Positions 9,767 through 19,464 of a stretch of DNA of 64,000 nucleotides are shown one piece after another (within the stretch, counting starts at the first letter, position 1; each line of letters begins with the position of its first letter). A program made the position numbers and the translations under genes. Source of the stretch: Flectonema sp. DT1601 (Eukaryota > Euglenozoa > Diplonemea > Diplonemida > Diplonemidae); assembly GCA_964019425.1 (NCBI GenBank), contig OZ025831.1, forward strand, positions 124,001 through 188,000. The letters are read 5' to 3'. Under the pieces are notes generated by a model. That model did no database searches, was not told where the DNA came from, and saw only the letters and a program-made list of their open reading frames with translations.

Positions 9767-12700
9767 CTAGCGCCTTCCCCCTTTCGACGAGAAGTCCAGG
9801 ACCCTTCGCGTTGGATCCCCTTCTCTCTCCCTCATCTCTCCTTGGGTGCTTTTCTCACTCTGTGACGACGACCTTGTGACCAACTCTACTCCTGCCACAC
9901 CTTGTCCGTCTCGCTCCGCCGGCTCCGGGCGTACGCCCGCGTCCGTGAACGAGGTCAGGGAGCCCGGGGGCCCGTGTGCGTACCCCATTGTGTCGGGTGA
10001 GTCTTCCTTACCTACCCGACGCAGTGTGGGTTTCCTGTTGTAACTCCGCGGCGCCTGTTCCCTCGTGGTGCCCTCCACTGGCTCCGGTTCCTTCTGCTTG
10101 CGTCTCTTCCTCTTCGCTTTCCTGCTCGGGTCTGGGGAGAGAACCTCTATCCTCTCCCTCTCTTCTCCCTTCCTGTACCTCCTCCTCGCCTGCCGTTCAC
10201 CTGAGCTCGGGGTGGACTCTCCCATTTCCGCCTGCAACACCTGCGGACTTGGGTCCTCCTTTCCGGCCCCCTTTGCCCCCGTCTTTGCCTTCCGGCCTCT
10301 CGTGCGTCCCCTTCCCGTATTTGTCTTCGGCGACACACACTCCTCCCTCTCCTCCTCCATTCCCTTTCTGTACTTCGTCCTCCCTCTCGTGCTCGGTGTC
10401 GACACCGTGCCCGGCGATCTCTCTGCGTCTTCCCCGCTCCCGTCACTACCCACTGCGCGTGGTCCCATCTTCGCCCCCAAACTGGATCTCTCGGCCATTG
10501 GTTTTGTTTCGCCTGAGTTCACCAGCTTTGAAAGGGGCTCCGATTGGCCCTCCCGTCGTGTTTCCGCGTTCCCCCCTTCTGGGTGTAGTCCCAGCATCCA
10601 GGCCATCTGACCTGCGTTCCCCTCGGGCGCCGCTCCCTCTTCCCATTCCTGTTCATCGACCGTCATGGTCATTTGGGAGTCTGACGATCCCTCCTCCTCT
10701 GTGTCTGACTCTGCCACCTGGACCACGTCCTCTGACGTCTCCTCGACGTACTGGACTACTGACCCTTCCGTCACATTTTCTCCGTCGACTTCCATCTCCG
10801 ACTGTGAGTCTTCCAGGTCCTCCAACCCCTCCACTCCGTCCATGCCGTCTGACGACGGTGGCTCTCCTGAGTGGTGGGACGTCTCGTCCAGCTCGTCCCC
10901 CTTCTCGGCTTGCAGGTCCTCGGCCAGGTGATGGTTTTCGCCTGAGGTCTCTGCTGCCGACGGGTCTACTGACTGGTCCCTTTCGTCCGTCTGTTCTTCT
11001 GCTTCCATGTCCGACGTCCCTGGACTCCCCAAGGAGCCTCCCGACATGGAACCGTTCCCTTCGTCCTGCCCTGTCGCTGGGGAGGATGATCTATCGTCAT
11101 CTCCCTCCGACCCTTCCGAGCTCAACTCCAGGACTCCCGCCTCTACCCTTTGCACGGCCCCCTTCGGGGTTGGGACCGGGCTCTGCTCGTCTCGGCCCTC
11201 TACCCTCGCGTCTTCTCCTTCCACCGACTCTCGGCCGCCTGACGATCCCGTCCCCTCTTCTGTGTACTGGGGTTCCAGACGCAGTTGTCTTCCCTCCCAC
11301 CGCACCGTGAAGGGACCCGTCTGTGTCCCGTGTCCCAGGCAGTTCTTTGCCCCCTCTGTGAAAACCTTCATCACGGCTTCCGTCACTGAGGTCGAGCCCT
11401 CCTTCGCCGCTTTTTCAGCCTCCTCCGTCGCGTGTGTTCTCATCCTCTCTGGCATCTCCACCAGCGTCGTGCGCCTCCCCATCAACTCCGCCTCCTCCAG
11501 CACCTCTCTCTGGTCCGTCGACCAGTGTGTCGTGCTTCCTCGCAGCAGCAGGGATGCCTCCGCTGGGACGAGGCCTCCACACGCCTTGGCCGCTACCAGC
11601 CCCACCAGGGCTGCGAAGTATCGCCCCCAGTGTGTGTCTCCCGCTGGCAGGCCAGCTGACCATGTGCCCAACACCTCGAAACGGTGTGTGTCCAACCAGC
11701 TCGCCGCCGCCCCCAGACGGCCCGTTACCGGGTCTTCCTCGCATGCGTACACCAAGGTGTACCTCGTCCCTACTTCGCCAACCACCTCCCCCAGCAGGTG
11801 GGTTCGGAGGTATCCCTCCGCCTCCCCCTTGCTTGCGAAACTCTTGTGTCTCGCCGCCGCGTAGCCTGACACCATCGAGTTCGCCTCGTTCCAGCATTGG
11901 AACAGGCCTACCGCCCTGCCCCTCGCCACTGCGTACCACTTACGTGGGCTGACACCCTCCGTGGCCCGGGTCGGTTCCCTGGTCTCCGGCTGCCACCTCT
12001 CTACGAACCTGTCCGCCTCCTTCCTGGAGGAGAAACTCTGGTGTGTCGCATTCGGGCACCCTTCCGTCTGTGCCTTCGCCTCCTCCCACGATGCATACAC
12101 TCCCGGTTTCCATCCCACCGCCACCGCATACAGCTTCTCCTCCTTCGACGGGGGGTCGGGGGATGGGGGCTCTTTTTCCTCGGGTTGTCCCACTTCCTGT
12201 GCTGGCTCGTCTCTCAGCTCTACTGCTTCCGCTCCTTGTGCTTCCGTCGTCTGCGCTTCCACCTGGGCTGGCGCTTCGGCTCGTGGTCTGTCTTCGCCTG
12301 ATGCCGTCGACCCTCCTGGGAGCGACTGGGATTCATCCGGTTCCGCCGCCTTTCCCCTCAATTGGGACAGCCCCAGATTCATCTCCAGCTCGATCACCAA
12401 ATAGTCGAGCCCGTCCTCCGAGAGTTCCACCGGCTCGTCCCATGCCGCCGATTCCGCTTCCCAGAGGGCCAGGTTCTCTACCCCTCGTGAGCTTTCCGTC
12501 ACCTGGTGTTCTATCACCGACGGGAGCGCTACCAACTTCAGCGCCTCCTGCTGCTCGGCTCCCCACCCCTGCTGCGGTGTGACCACCTCGATCTGTGTCT
12601 CACCCCCCAGCAGTTGCGATCTCTCCCTGATCGCGTTGAGCCCTAGCAGCGCTGCCACGTACTCCGCAGTCGCTTCGTCCCACGTCGGTAGGCAGCCCGA

Positions 12701-15700
12701 CCACGTGAACCTCCTGTCGAGCGTTCCCATGTGTATCAGGCATGCTGCCGCCCCCAGCTTCTCCATCTCCGCGTTCCAGACGCTCGATACCAGTAAGAGC
12801 AGCTTGCGCTGCGTCTGCCCCCCTACTACTCGCGTCCGGAGGACACACTCCGCCTCTTCCCTGGACGTGTACCCCGCGGTGTCCTCCTCCGACGGCGGTG
12901 CCTCGCGTACCTCCATCCGGTCCTTGTTCGCCACCGGAATCCATCTCACCGGCACCCCGACGTCCTCTTGGGTCGATCCCTCCACCCTCGAGTAGACCAC
13001 TACTACTGGTTTCGTCCCGTGGATCTCCTCTGTCGACACTTGGCTTATTGCCTTGTCGTCTTGCTTCTGCCAGCCTACTCCGTCCCACGTGTATGACACG
13101 TAATGCCCCGCGTTGTCACTCCCGAGGTGTGCGATCGCTCCCGTTTGCTGGTACGTCATCACCCTCTCCCCGACCTGCACCTGGAAGCGCTCTTCCCATC
13201 CCAAGGACCCTTGCGTGTCCTGCTTGTCTCTCTGGAAGATCAAGGAGCTTGGGAGCGAGGCGAAACTCTCTTCCAGCGTGGCCTCATTGCTGCCGCACAG
13301 CTTCTCGCAGGACCGCTCGACTCTCTCCTTCGTCGGCTGAAGCCTCACTTGTGGTGTACGGCCACTCAGTGGGATCAGCGTCAACTCATCCGTCGATCCG
13401 GAGGCGTCCGCACATCCCGTGCAGACCAGCTGTTTCAGCTGTACTGCCGAGAACAACGGTTCGCACACCTCTTTCTTCTCCTCCAACAGGGCGTCTACTA
13501 TGGACGTCAGGGTTCCTACTACCTCCCCCTGCCGCCTGTCTTGTAGCGGGTCGAACATCTCGGACAGCTTCTCCAGGCACTCCCCACTCCCTTTGACCAC
13601 TCCACTCAGGAGGCCCGACATCCCCACTTCCTCCTTCCCCGTCAGCACTTGTGTCAGTGCCGTGCCCTTCAGCAGGCACTGTACGGACGCGTTGAGGTAG
13701 CAGGAGTTCCCGATGTTCGGCAAACCCCTCATCATCGGGGGCGGTCCTGCCGACTGTCGCATTACTTCCGGCTGCTGGATCTCTTCCGTTTCCGCTCTCG
13801 GTCTTGGTTCTCTCTCTTGTGATGTCGGCTTCTCCGTCATCTCGGGCGGCGGTTTCGTCCTTGGCAATGGGTTCACTGAGTCCATCGCCACCGACGCCTC
13901 CCTCGCTCTCAGTGCTTCCGCCGTCGCCACTACCACCGATGTCGAGATCCTCCTCGCCATCTCCCCCGCGATCTCCCGGTGTGGCACCGTCGAGTTCGTT
14001 GCGCAGATCTGCACCAACTTCTTCAGGGTCCCCACTGCTTCCCGTCCCATCCCTCCGTACGCTTCCAGCGCAATTGTCGAGAAATTAATCCCGTGTTTCG
14101 TGCACTGCTCCGCGTACTTGTTCCCTTTCAGGGACTCTGCTTCTCTCGCGGCTTGCCCCGGGGTTTTATACAATTTAATTTTCCCCGGGTTTACCACTGT
14201 GATGTCGAAGGCTCTGCCTCTCCCCTCCCTCAGCCCCTCTTGGCAGTACCAGTCCCCCGGTCTCTGCTTGTTGGGTCCCAGTAGGTGGCTGGGTTCTCTC
14301 AGCAGCGGCAATCCCGCCTGCTTAAAGATGGAGATGAACTCCTCCTTCACCCTCTCGTGTCGCTGGTGCACGTGGCCGTTTTTGATACAGATTGAGGCAT
14401 GGTATCCCTGCCTATCCTGTGGGCCTGAGCATATCCTGCATACTGCCCCTTCCGCGAACAGCGCTGCGCCCAATCGCATCCCACATGCGATCCTGAACGT
14501 CTCTGGGTCCATCGCGCACTCTTCATCTGCTTGTTGCAGCCATGCGCTCGCCTTATCCATGCGCAGGGAGAGCAGCCTCCCTTTATCGCGCGGGTCATTC
14601 GCCCCCGCCAGCAGGCAGTCTCTCTTGACCTGGTCCAGTTTCGCCGAGGACAGCCTCTGGGGGTTCGGCCCCGGCCCGTCTTCTTCTATCCTTAGCTCCT
14701 CCGGGAGGGCGAGGTTCAACCCCTTCTTCAGTGCTGGCATCAGCACCCCCTTGAACCCCTCCCATAGTGACTTGCTCACCCCTTGGACTAATTCCAGGGA
14801 TCCCAATAGTGCTGCTCCCCTGTGCTCTGCACATGACCGCAGCCCCAATCCCCCCATCCGGGTCGGCAGTTGTGCTTGCATCCACTTTGGCCCCTCCAGT
14901 GTCAGGCCCAACACTCGGCTCGCCGTGGACCTCATCAGCTCGTCCACCTTCCGCATCGAGGTGTCCATTTTCCCATGCGTGCAGCATCGCATCAGGTGGG
15001 TCACCTTGCAGAAGCCCATGCATTGCCTTAGGAGCACCATGGCCACCTGCCGGTCCTGCAGGTCTGCTAGCAGCTCCGCTTTCTTCTCCAGCTGCGCCAC
15101 CTTCCTGTCGACGAACTCCTGGCAGTGTTCCTCCGTCCCGAACGGTGCCCCCAGGAAGTCCCCGTTGTACAGTGGGGGTCTCATCCCTTCCAACCCCCAC
15201 CCCAAGGGCAGGGTGTTCTGGGCTGAGTCGAGCACGTGCGTCTGGCACTTGTCCGGCCTCAGCGTCAGCCCCAGCTCCGCCGTCTCCTTCTGCAGGATTT
15301 GGAGGGCCTTGTCTACCTGTTCCAGGGTGCCCGCCACCAGCCCATCGTCCAGGTAGAAGCACGCCAACTCCGGCTTCGCCTCCAACACCTTCTGCAGCGC
15401 CGGCTTGATTGCCAGCGAGAACAGCAAGGGACCCAACGGATCCCCCTGCTGAGCGCCCTCCTCCGAGCTCAGCCTCTCGTCCCCAAACAGCAACCACGTC
15501 GGCGCTCCGTAACACCAGCTGACCCAGCTCTCCAGCAGGGTATCCCTCGTCGAATCCAGGAACGCCCCCCTCTTCACGCAGTTGAAGGCGTTCGAGAAGT
15601 CTATCTTCACGAACACTTTCTGTGACGAGAGCGCGTGCTCCGCGCGGAACTCATGCAGGGTGTGCACCGCCGCCTCCACTCCCCCCGACACCGCTACTCC

Positions 15701-18280
15701 CAGCTGTCTCACTTCTAGCAACGAGCTCCTCGCCTGGGACCTATATGCCCCGCACAGGATCTTCGCCACCAGCCGCCTCCATGTTTCCCCCACCGCGACT
15801 GGCCGGTGCTCCCCCGGCTTCCCTTCTTTCTCCAGCGCCGTCAGGTTCGCCCCCGCCAGCAGCGGCGCTACTTCCCGCGGCGCCCTCCCGTTCGCCAGAA
15901 TCCTCACCACCTCCGTGATCGAGGCTACCAGCCCCGGCACCTCACCCCGCTCCACCACGTCCTTCAGGTGTTGCGGCGCGAGGCCCGAAGGCCCTCCACT
16001 CGACCCCCTGTGGAAGGAGCGTAGGCATGCTAGCAGCTCCACCTCTGCTATCTGCACCTCCTGCCCTGCCGTGGCCGATGGGGGTCCGCTCGCCCTCGGG
16101 TGTAGGGTGCGCATCTGCTCCAGCACCTTCTCGGTTCGTTCTGCTGGCGGCGGCGCGTCTAGGGCCGAGATCGCCTGTGACAGGCAACCCTCCCTCGCTA
16201 GCGACGTGGCCCTGTCGTTCCTTCCTTTTTGCCCCGCCTCTTTCACTGCTGGCCTTCCCGTCGCCTTGCGGGGGGCCGCCGCTTTCCACAGTCCCTCAAA
16301 TTCCCCCCGAATCCATGCTTGCAGGTCGTCGACCGCCCCTGTCAGATCGCTGGTCGACAACCTCCTACCCCCCCTCCGTATCCTCCGCAGTGTACATGTC
16401 GGGAGCATCAAGAGCAGCTTCCATGCCCACTCATCGTTCCGCTCCACGACTAGGTCGAGCGACAGCTTGAGTGCTCGCCCCAGATGATGCAACAGGGACA
16501 CCGGCAGCTTCTTCGCTATCGGCCTCCTCCTGCTGGCTATTTCCTCCAAAGAGGGGAAGCTCTGGCTCTCCAGCACCCGCTTCCGGAACGCCGTGTACAC
16601 GTCCCCCAGTTGGACCTTCTGCAGTTTCTCACTGCACCCCGGATGCATCGGCTGGTCCTGCCCGATGATCCCACAGCACACCGGACATTCCCGGAGGCCT
16701 AGCCTCGCCAACTGTCCATGCGTCAGCGGGTTGCCACTGAATGCGTGCTCGTCCACGTGTCTTAGGAGCTCCGCCCACTCCTCGAAGCCTCCCTTGTGTT
16801 TCGGGCACTCCGCTTGGGGGCACTCGTGCAGCTGGGCCTGTCGGGAGGCTGTCTGCAGCACTGCCGGCTCGCCTCCTGCTGCTTGCGACAGCGGGCCTGG
16901 CGACACTAACTCCAACCTCCGGGCGCTCTGTAGCAGCCGCGCGACGCAGTCCTCGGATGCCTCCACTGGGTCGTAGTGGCACCCGTTTTGCAGGGTCAAG
17001 ACCAGCGTCCGCTTCGGGTCCGATGGCCCTTCCACCACCAGCGTTTCCGTCCTCACCACGACGACGAAGCGGCACTGTAGGTCCTCTGCCATGACCTGTA
17101 GGGCCAATGCATCGCCCCAGCATCCATCCTCTTCCAACGCCCTCGCATATACTCCGAATGCGTCCGCGTCCTGGAAGAAGACCTCGAACCTTTCCCTGTT
17201 CTTGGTCAGGTATCCTGCCGTTCTCCTGCGGAGCTCTCCATGTCTGCCCTTCCACCCCTCTGGCGTCTCTAGGAGTTGGCACACACTCCTGAACAGGCAA
17301 TTCCCATCCCCAATCACCCGGAATACTTTTGCTCCCTCGCACTTCAGGCTTGCCAGTTCCGGCGTGGGTCCCGTCGCTACCCCCAGCCGTCCCTTGAGGT
17401 CCAACATCTCCCGACACCTCACTGTCTGGTGCACCAATCCGGTACTCAGCTCCCCGCAGGCCTTGCAGATCTGCTTTCCGAGTCTGTCGGATGCCATCTG
17501 GGCCGTTACCTCCCCCGGTACCACTCCCTTCAGGTGTTGTTTGAAGTGGTACTCTAGGTCACCCCTCACCCAGACGCTGCACCCCACCACCGGGCACTTC
17601 GTCCTCTCCTTGCTTTGCCCTCCTCCTGCCAGGTCTGACGGCCTCGCATACCATGGTCTGGGCTCCGCCTTGTGCCCTCCTGGCTTTGTCCAGTCCCTTT
17701 CGGGCCCTGCCCGTCGCTTCTTCGGCGTCTCCGCCTTGTTCTTCCTTGGCCTCTCTGTCTCCGCGCGGAACCTCTCTCGCCTGGCGTGGAACTTCTCCAA
17801 CTCTCCCGCCCACCGCTCCTGCCGTTCCTTCAGCAGCTTCCTCCTCCTCCTTTCCAGCCGCCTTGCCGCCTTGGACGCCACTTTCGGGGACGCCCTCTTC
17901 AGGAGCTCCCTTCCTCCCTTGTCTGGAGGTGGCTTTGGGTGGTCTCGCCTCACCCGGTTCCCGGCCGTTTCCGTTCCCCTCCGCGGGACCCACACCCCCT
18001 CTCGTCCATGTTGGAAAGCGCGTCCGCTTGCCGTACTGTTGGGGCTGTTTGAGCTGTTGGGGGTTACAAATGGGTGCGGGGGGATCGGGCGTGTTACGCG
18101 TCGGCTGATGCGTGATGAAAACAGTGGGCCTTTGTCCAGCGTCGTGAAAAGAGGGGTGTGCCATCCGCCTGGCACTGGGGCTAACCTCTGCTTACCCACT
18201 CCGGACGTCTGTTGCGCCCTCGTTCCACTTAGTAGTGCCCACAGCAGCACGTACCCACACAGTAACATTGTTTTCTCCAT
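9767..18280 (-). CDS. OTU - reverse transcriptase - RLE - USP - hybrid-binding retrotransposon polyprotein
   Basis: 2837 aa. In order: a hydrophobic signal-like N-terminus (residues 5-18); a C2H2 finger at 229-249 (CPVVGC...H...H); an OTU protease (GDGNCLFRS, Cys330; CHYDP, His435); a second CCHH finger at 487-511; reverse transcriptase (RPVAVGETWRRL 826; VKIDFSNAFN 891; EGAQQGDPLGPLLF 941; YLDD 976); a Cys/His knuckle (CRIC...H...C, 1281-1298); a restriction-like endonuclease (PGD 1341; FDITVVNP 1358; KY/LEAYGG to 1410); a USP-type deubiquitinase (NIGNSCYLNA, Cys1527; two Cys pairs 1620-1662; AGHYVSYTW, His1726); a weak RNase H-fold-like segment (1825-1918); two RNase H1-type hybrid-binding domains (KLYAVAVGWKPGVY 2049; KWYAVARGRAVGLF 2114); a second RNase H-like segment (2174-2266); then an acidic and finally a basic tail. 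Catalytic residues of RT, OTU and USP are present; the RNase H-like parts lack clear catalytic acids. Confidence 0.85.
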   Translation of the reverse strand: MEKTMLLCGYVLLWALLSGTRAQQTSGVGKQRLAPVPGGWHTPLFTTLDKGPLFSSRISRRVTRPIPPHPFVTPNSSNSPNSTASGRAFQHGREGVWVPRRGTETAGNRVRRDHPKPPPDKGGRELLKRASPKVASKAARRLERRRRKLLKERQERWAGELEKFHARRERFRAETERPRKNKAETPKKRRAGPERDWTKPGGHKAEPRPWYARPSDLAGGGQSKERTKCPVVGCSVWVRGDLEYHFKQHLKGVVPGEVTAQMASDRLGKQICKACGELSTGLVHQTVRCREMLDLKGRLGVATGPTPELASLKCEGAKVFRVIGDGNCLFRSVCQLLETPEGWKGRHGELRRRTAGYLTKNRERFEVFFQDADAFGVYARALEEDGCWGDALALQVMAEDLQCRFVVVVRTETLVVEGPSDPKRTLVLTLQNGCHYDPVEASEDCVARLLQSARRLELVSPGPLSQAAGGEPAVLQTASRQAQLHECPQAECPKHKGGFEEWAELLRHVDEHAFSGNPLTHGQLARLGLRECPVCCGIIGQDQPMHPGCSEKLQKVQLGDVYTAFRKRVLESQSFPSLEEIASRRRPIAKKLPVSLLHHLGRALKLSLDLVVERNDEWAWKLLLMLPTCTLRRIRRGGRRLSTSDLTGAVDDLQAWIRGEFEGLWKAAAPRKATGRPAVKEAGQKGRNDRATSLAREGCLSQAISALDAPPPAERTEKVLEQMRTLHPRASGPPSATAGQEVQIAEVELLACLRSFHRGSSGGPSGLAPQHLKDVVERGEVPGLVASITEVVRILANGRAPREVAPLLAGANLTALEKEGKPGEHRPVAVGETWRRLVAKILCGAYRSQARSSLLEVRQLGVAVSGGVEAAVHTLHEFRAEHALSSQKVFVKIDFSNAFNCVKRGAFLDSTRDTLLESWVSWCYGAPTWLLFGDERLSSEEGAQQGDPLGPLLFSLAIKPALQKVLEAKPELACFYLDDGLVAGTLEQVDKALQILQKETAELGLTLRPDKCQTHVLDSAQNTLPLGWGLEGMRPPLYNGDFLGAPFGTEEHCQEFVDRKVAQLEKKAELLADLQDRQVAMVLLRQCMGFCKVTHLMRCCTHGKMDTSMRKVDELMRSTASRVLGLTLEGPKWMQAQLPTRMGGLGLRSCAEHRGAALLGSLELVQGVSKSLWEGFKGVLMPALKKGLNLALPEELRIEEDGPGPNPQRLSSAKLDQVKRDCLLAGANDPRDKGRLLSLRMDKASAWLQQADEECAMDPETFRIACGMRLGAALFAEGAVCRICSGPQDRQGYHASICIKNGHVHQRHERVKEEFISIFKQAGLPLLREPSHLLGPNKQRPGDWYCQEGLREGRGRAFDITVVNPGKIKLYKTPGQAAREAESLKGNKYAEQCTKHGINFSTIALEAYGGMGREAVGTLKKLVQICATNSTVPHREIAGEMARRISTSVVVATAEALRAREASVAMDSVNPLPRTKPPPEMTEKPTSQEREPRPRAETEEIQQPEVMRQSAGPPPMMRGLPNIGNSCYLNASVQCLLKGTALTQVLTGKEEVGMSGLLSGVVKGSGECLEKLSEMFDPLQDRRQGEVVGTLTSIVDALLEEKKEVCEPLFSAVQLKQLVCTGCADASGSTDELTLIPLSGRTPQVRLQPTKERVERSCEKLCGSNEATLEESFASLPSSLIFQRDKQDTQGSLGWEERFQVQVGERVMTYQQTGAIAHLGSDNAGHYVSYTWDGVGWQKQDDKAISQVSTEEIHGTKPVVVVYSRVEGSTQEDVGVPVRWIPVANKDRMEVREAPPSEEDTAGYTSREEAECVLRTRVVGGQTQRKLLLLVSSVWNAEMEKLGAAACLIHMGTLDRRFTWSGCLPTWDEATAEYVAALLGLNAIRERSQLLGGETQIEVVTPQQGWGAEQQEALKLVALPSVIEHQVTESSRGVENLALWEAESAAWDEPVELSEDGLDYLVIELEMNLGLSQLRGKAAEPDESQSLPGGSTASGEDRPRAEAPAQVEAQTTEAQGAEAVELRDEPAQEVGQPEEKEPPSPDPPSKEEKLYAVAVGWKPGVYASWEEAKAQTEGCPNATHQSFSSRKEADRFVERWQPETREPTRATEGVSPRKWYAVARGRAVGLFQCWNEANSMVSGYAAARHKSFASKGEAEGYLRTHLLGEVVGEVGTRYTLVYACEEDPVTGRLGAAASWLDTHRFEVLGTWSAGLPAGDTHWGRYFAALVGLVAAKACGGLVPAEASLLLRGSTTHWSTDQREVLEEAELMGRRTTLVEMPERMRTHATEEAEKAAKEGSTSVTEAVMKVFTEGAKNCLGHGTQTGPFTVRWEGRQLRLEPQYTEEGTGSSGGRESVEGEDARVEGRDEQSPVPTPKGAVQRVEAGVLELSSEGSEGDDDRSSSPATGQDEGNGSMSGGSLGSPGTSDMEAEEQTDERDQSVDPSAAETSGENHHLAEDLQAEKGDELDETSHHSGEPPSSDGMDGVEGLEDLEDSQSEMEVDGENVTEGSVVQYVEETSEDVVQVAESDTEEEGSSDSQMTMTVDEQEWEEGAAPEGNAGQMAWMLGLHPEGGNAETRREGQSEPLSKLVNSGETKPMAERSSLGAKMGPRAVGSDGSGEDAERSPGTVSTPSTRGRTKYRKGMEEEREECVSPKTNTGRGRTRGRKAKTGAKGAGKEDPSPQVLQAEMGESTPSSGERQARRRYRKGEERERIEVLSPDPSRKAKRKRRKQKEPEPVEGTTREQAPRSYNRKPTLRRVGKEDSPDTMGYAHGPPGSLTSFTDAGVRPEPAERDGQGVAGVELVTRSSSQSEKSTQGEMREREGDPTRRVLDFSSKGGRR

Positions 18281-18283
18281 TCT

Positions 18284-18321
<38 letters not shown>

Positions 18322-18432
18322 ACTCTTCCTTTTCCGTTCTCTTCGCTGTGGATGATTTGTGTATGGAACCCGAAAAAAGACAATCGACTTACCTGCTCTT
18401 CTCCTTGTTAGCCCTGTACGTGTGTGTGGAGT

Positions 18433-18472
<40 letters not shown>

Positions 18473-18640
18473 CTGGCTCGCGTATCCTCCGCTTTCCGAA
18501 CTCTTCTGTCTATGCGGTCGCCCCCGTACAGTTCCGACGCAGAATGGTAGTCACCACCACGGGCACCAAACAAAGCTAGTGAGAGAGTTCTTCCTTCTCC
18601 TCTCCCGCAGGCTGATTCGTAACGCTTTGTCTTAAAAAAG

Positions 18641-18935
18641 AGTTTTAACAGGAACAAAAAAAAAGATATGCTCTGTTTGCAGGTCTTAAAAGCAAAGTTT
18701 AAACGAGAACAAGAAAAGATCTGTTCTTCTCGCGCGCTGACTAGCGGAAGACCGTGTATCAAAGCAGAGTTTAAACAAGAACAAAAAAAAAGGATATGTT
18801 CTTTTCGCTGTCTTAAAGCGGTGTTTAAACGAGAACAAGAAAGGATATGTTCTGTTCGTGCGATGTATTGCGGAAGACCGTGTCTCAGTGTAGTTTTAAT
18901 GAAGAACAAAAGAAAAAATTTGTTCTGTTTGCGCG
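18641..18935 (-). promoter_or_regulatory. Five-copy imperfect tandem motif in the giant LINE 5' region
   Basis: Plus-strand units start near 18641, 18696, 18768, 18821 and 18891. Each reads roughly GTTTAAAC-GAGAACAA-purine run-ATATGTTCT; the AGAACA and TGTTCT halves form an inverted repeat within each unit. A GCGGAAGACCGTGT segment also recurs between units (about 18742 and 18870). The position, 360-650 bp upstream of the start codon, suits an internal promoter or enhancer array. Confidence 0.5.
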
Positions 18936-19177
18936 TTCACCAGCGGTCCAGTCTCCAGAAAAGATGAGAAGGACGTATGAGCTGGATGAATAAGTAACTT
19001 TTTTTTGACCAAAGCAAAGTACTCTCGAAGACAACTCGAATCAGAATGCAGGTGGGGAAAATTTCAACTCCTTCTTCAGCAGAGCAAGGTTTCCACAGCA
19101 ACAACAATTATCCGCGCCTTCAATGTCCGTTTGTGACTGCTGGCCGACTCAAAGCGTTCGTAGACCGAAGATAGATG

Positions 19178-19180
<3 letters not shown>

Positions 19181-19230
<50 letters not shown>

Positions 19231-19464
19231 CCTACCCCGCCGATGTACTAGAGCTTACTGAAGGACCCGCGTTTATCTCCTCCTCTGCAAGTATGCCTAT
19301 GCAAAATCTAATTTCTTCTTTTTTTTTTTTTTTTTTTTTTTTCTTCCTCTTTCTTCCTTAGTATTTTCTAAATAAACAACGACAAGTAATACCAAATTCT
19401 TCTAAATAAATATGACCTAATTAATATATATAATAAACAATAAAATTTTTTTTTTCAACAATAT
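19181..19464. other. Spacer with long T runs
   Basis: T runs at 19181-19230 and 19319-19342 flank about 90 bp of unique sequence; AT-rich sequence follows. These are probably A-tails of minus-strand retroposon remnants. No gene is seen. Confidence 0.5.

Larger units (their letters stand above)
9575..19180 (-). mobile_element. Giant RLE-type LINE, member 1 (looks full length)
   Basis: On the minus strand it consists of a long 5' region (19180-18281, with five copies of a GTTTAAAC/AGAACA motif and two homopolymer runs), one ORF of 2837 codons (9767-18280), about 170 bp of 3' UTR and a 23-nt A-tail (T's at 9575-9597). The outer limit at 19180 is taken from the 50-T run at 19181-19230, which looks like the tail of a neighbouring element. 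The element is strikingly GC-rich compared with the host genes. The intact ORF indicates recent activity. Confidence 0.8.

Noticed and set aside
9976-11310. Long plus-strand ORF opposite the giant LINE 1 C-terminus
   Set aside because: Low-complexity Ser/Pro/Leu translation antisense to a domain-bearing frame; its length is explained by GC-rich codon composition.
13713-15356. 547-codon plus-strand ORF opposite the RT/RLE region
   Set aside because: No domains; mirror of the RT-coding strand. The minus frame carries RT, RLE and OTU motifs.
9767-18280. A 2A peptide in the giant LINE polyproteins
   Set aside because: I looked for an NPGP motif in all three giant ORFs; only NPGK in the RLE domain is seen, so no 2A.
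17091-18434. 447-codon plus-strand ORF ending in poly-Phe
   Set aside because: It reads through T-runs and lies antisense to the N-terminal zinc finger and basic region of the giant LINE.
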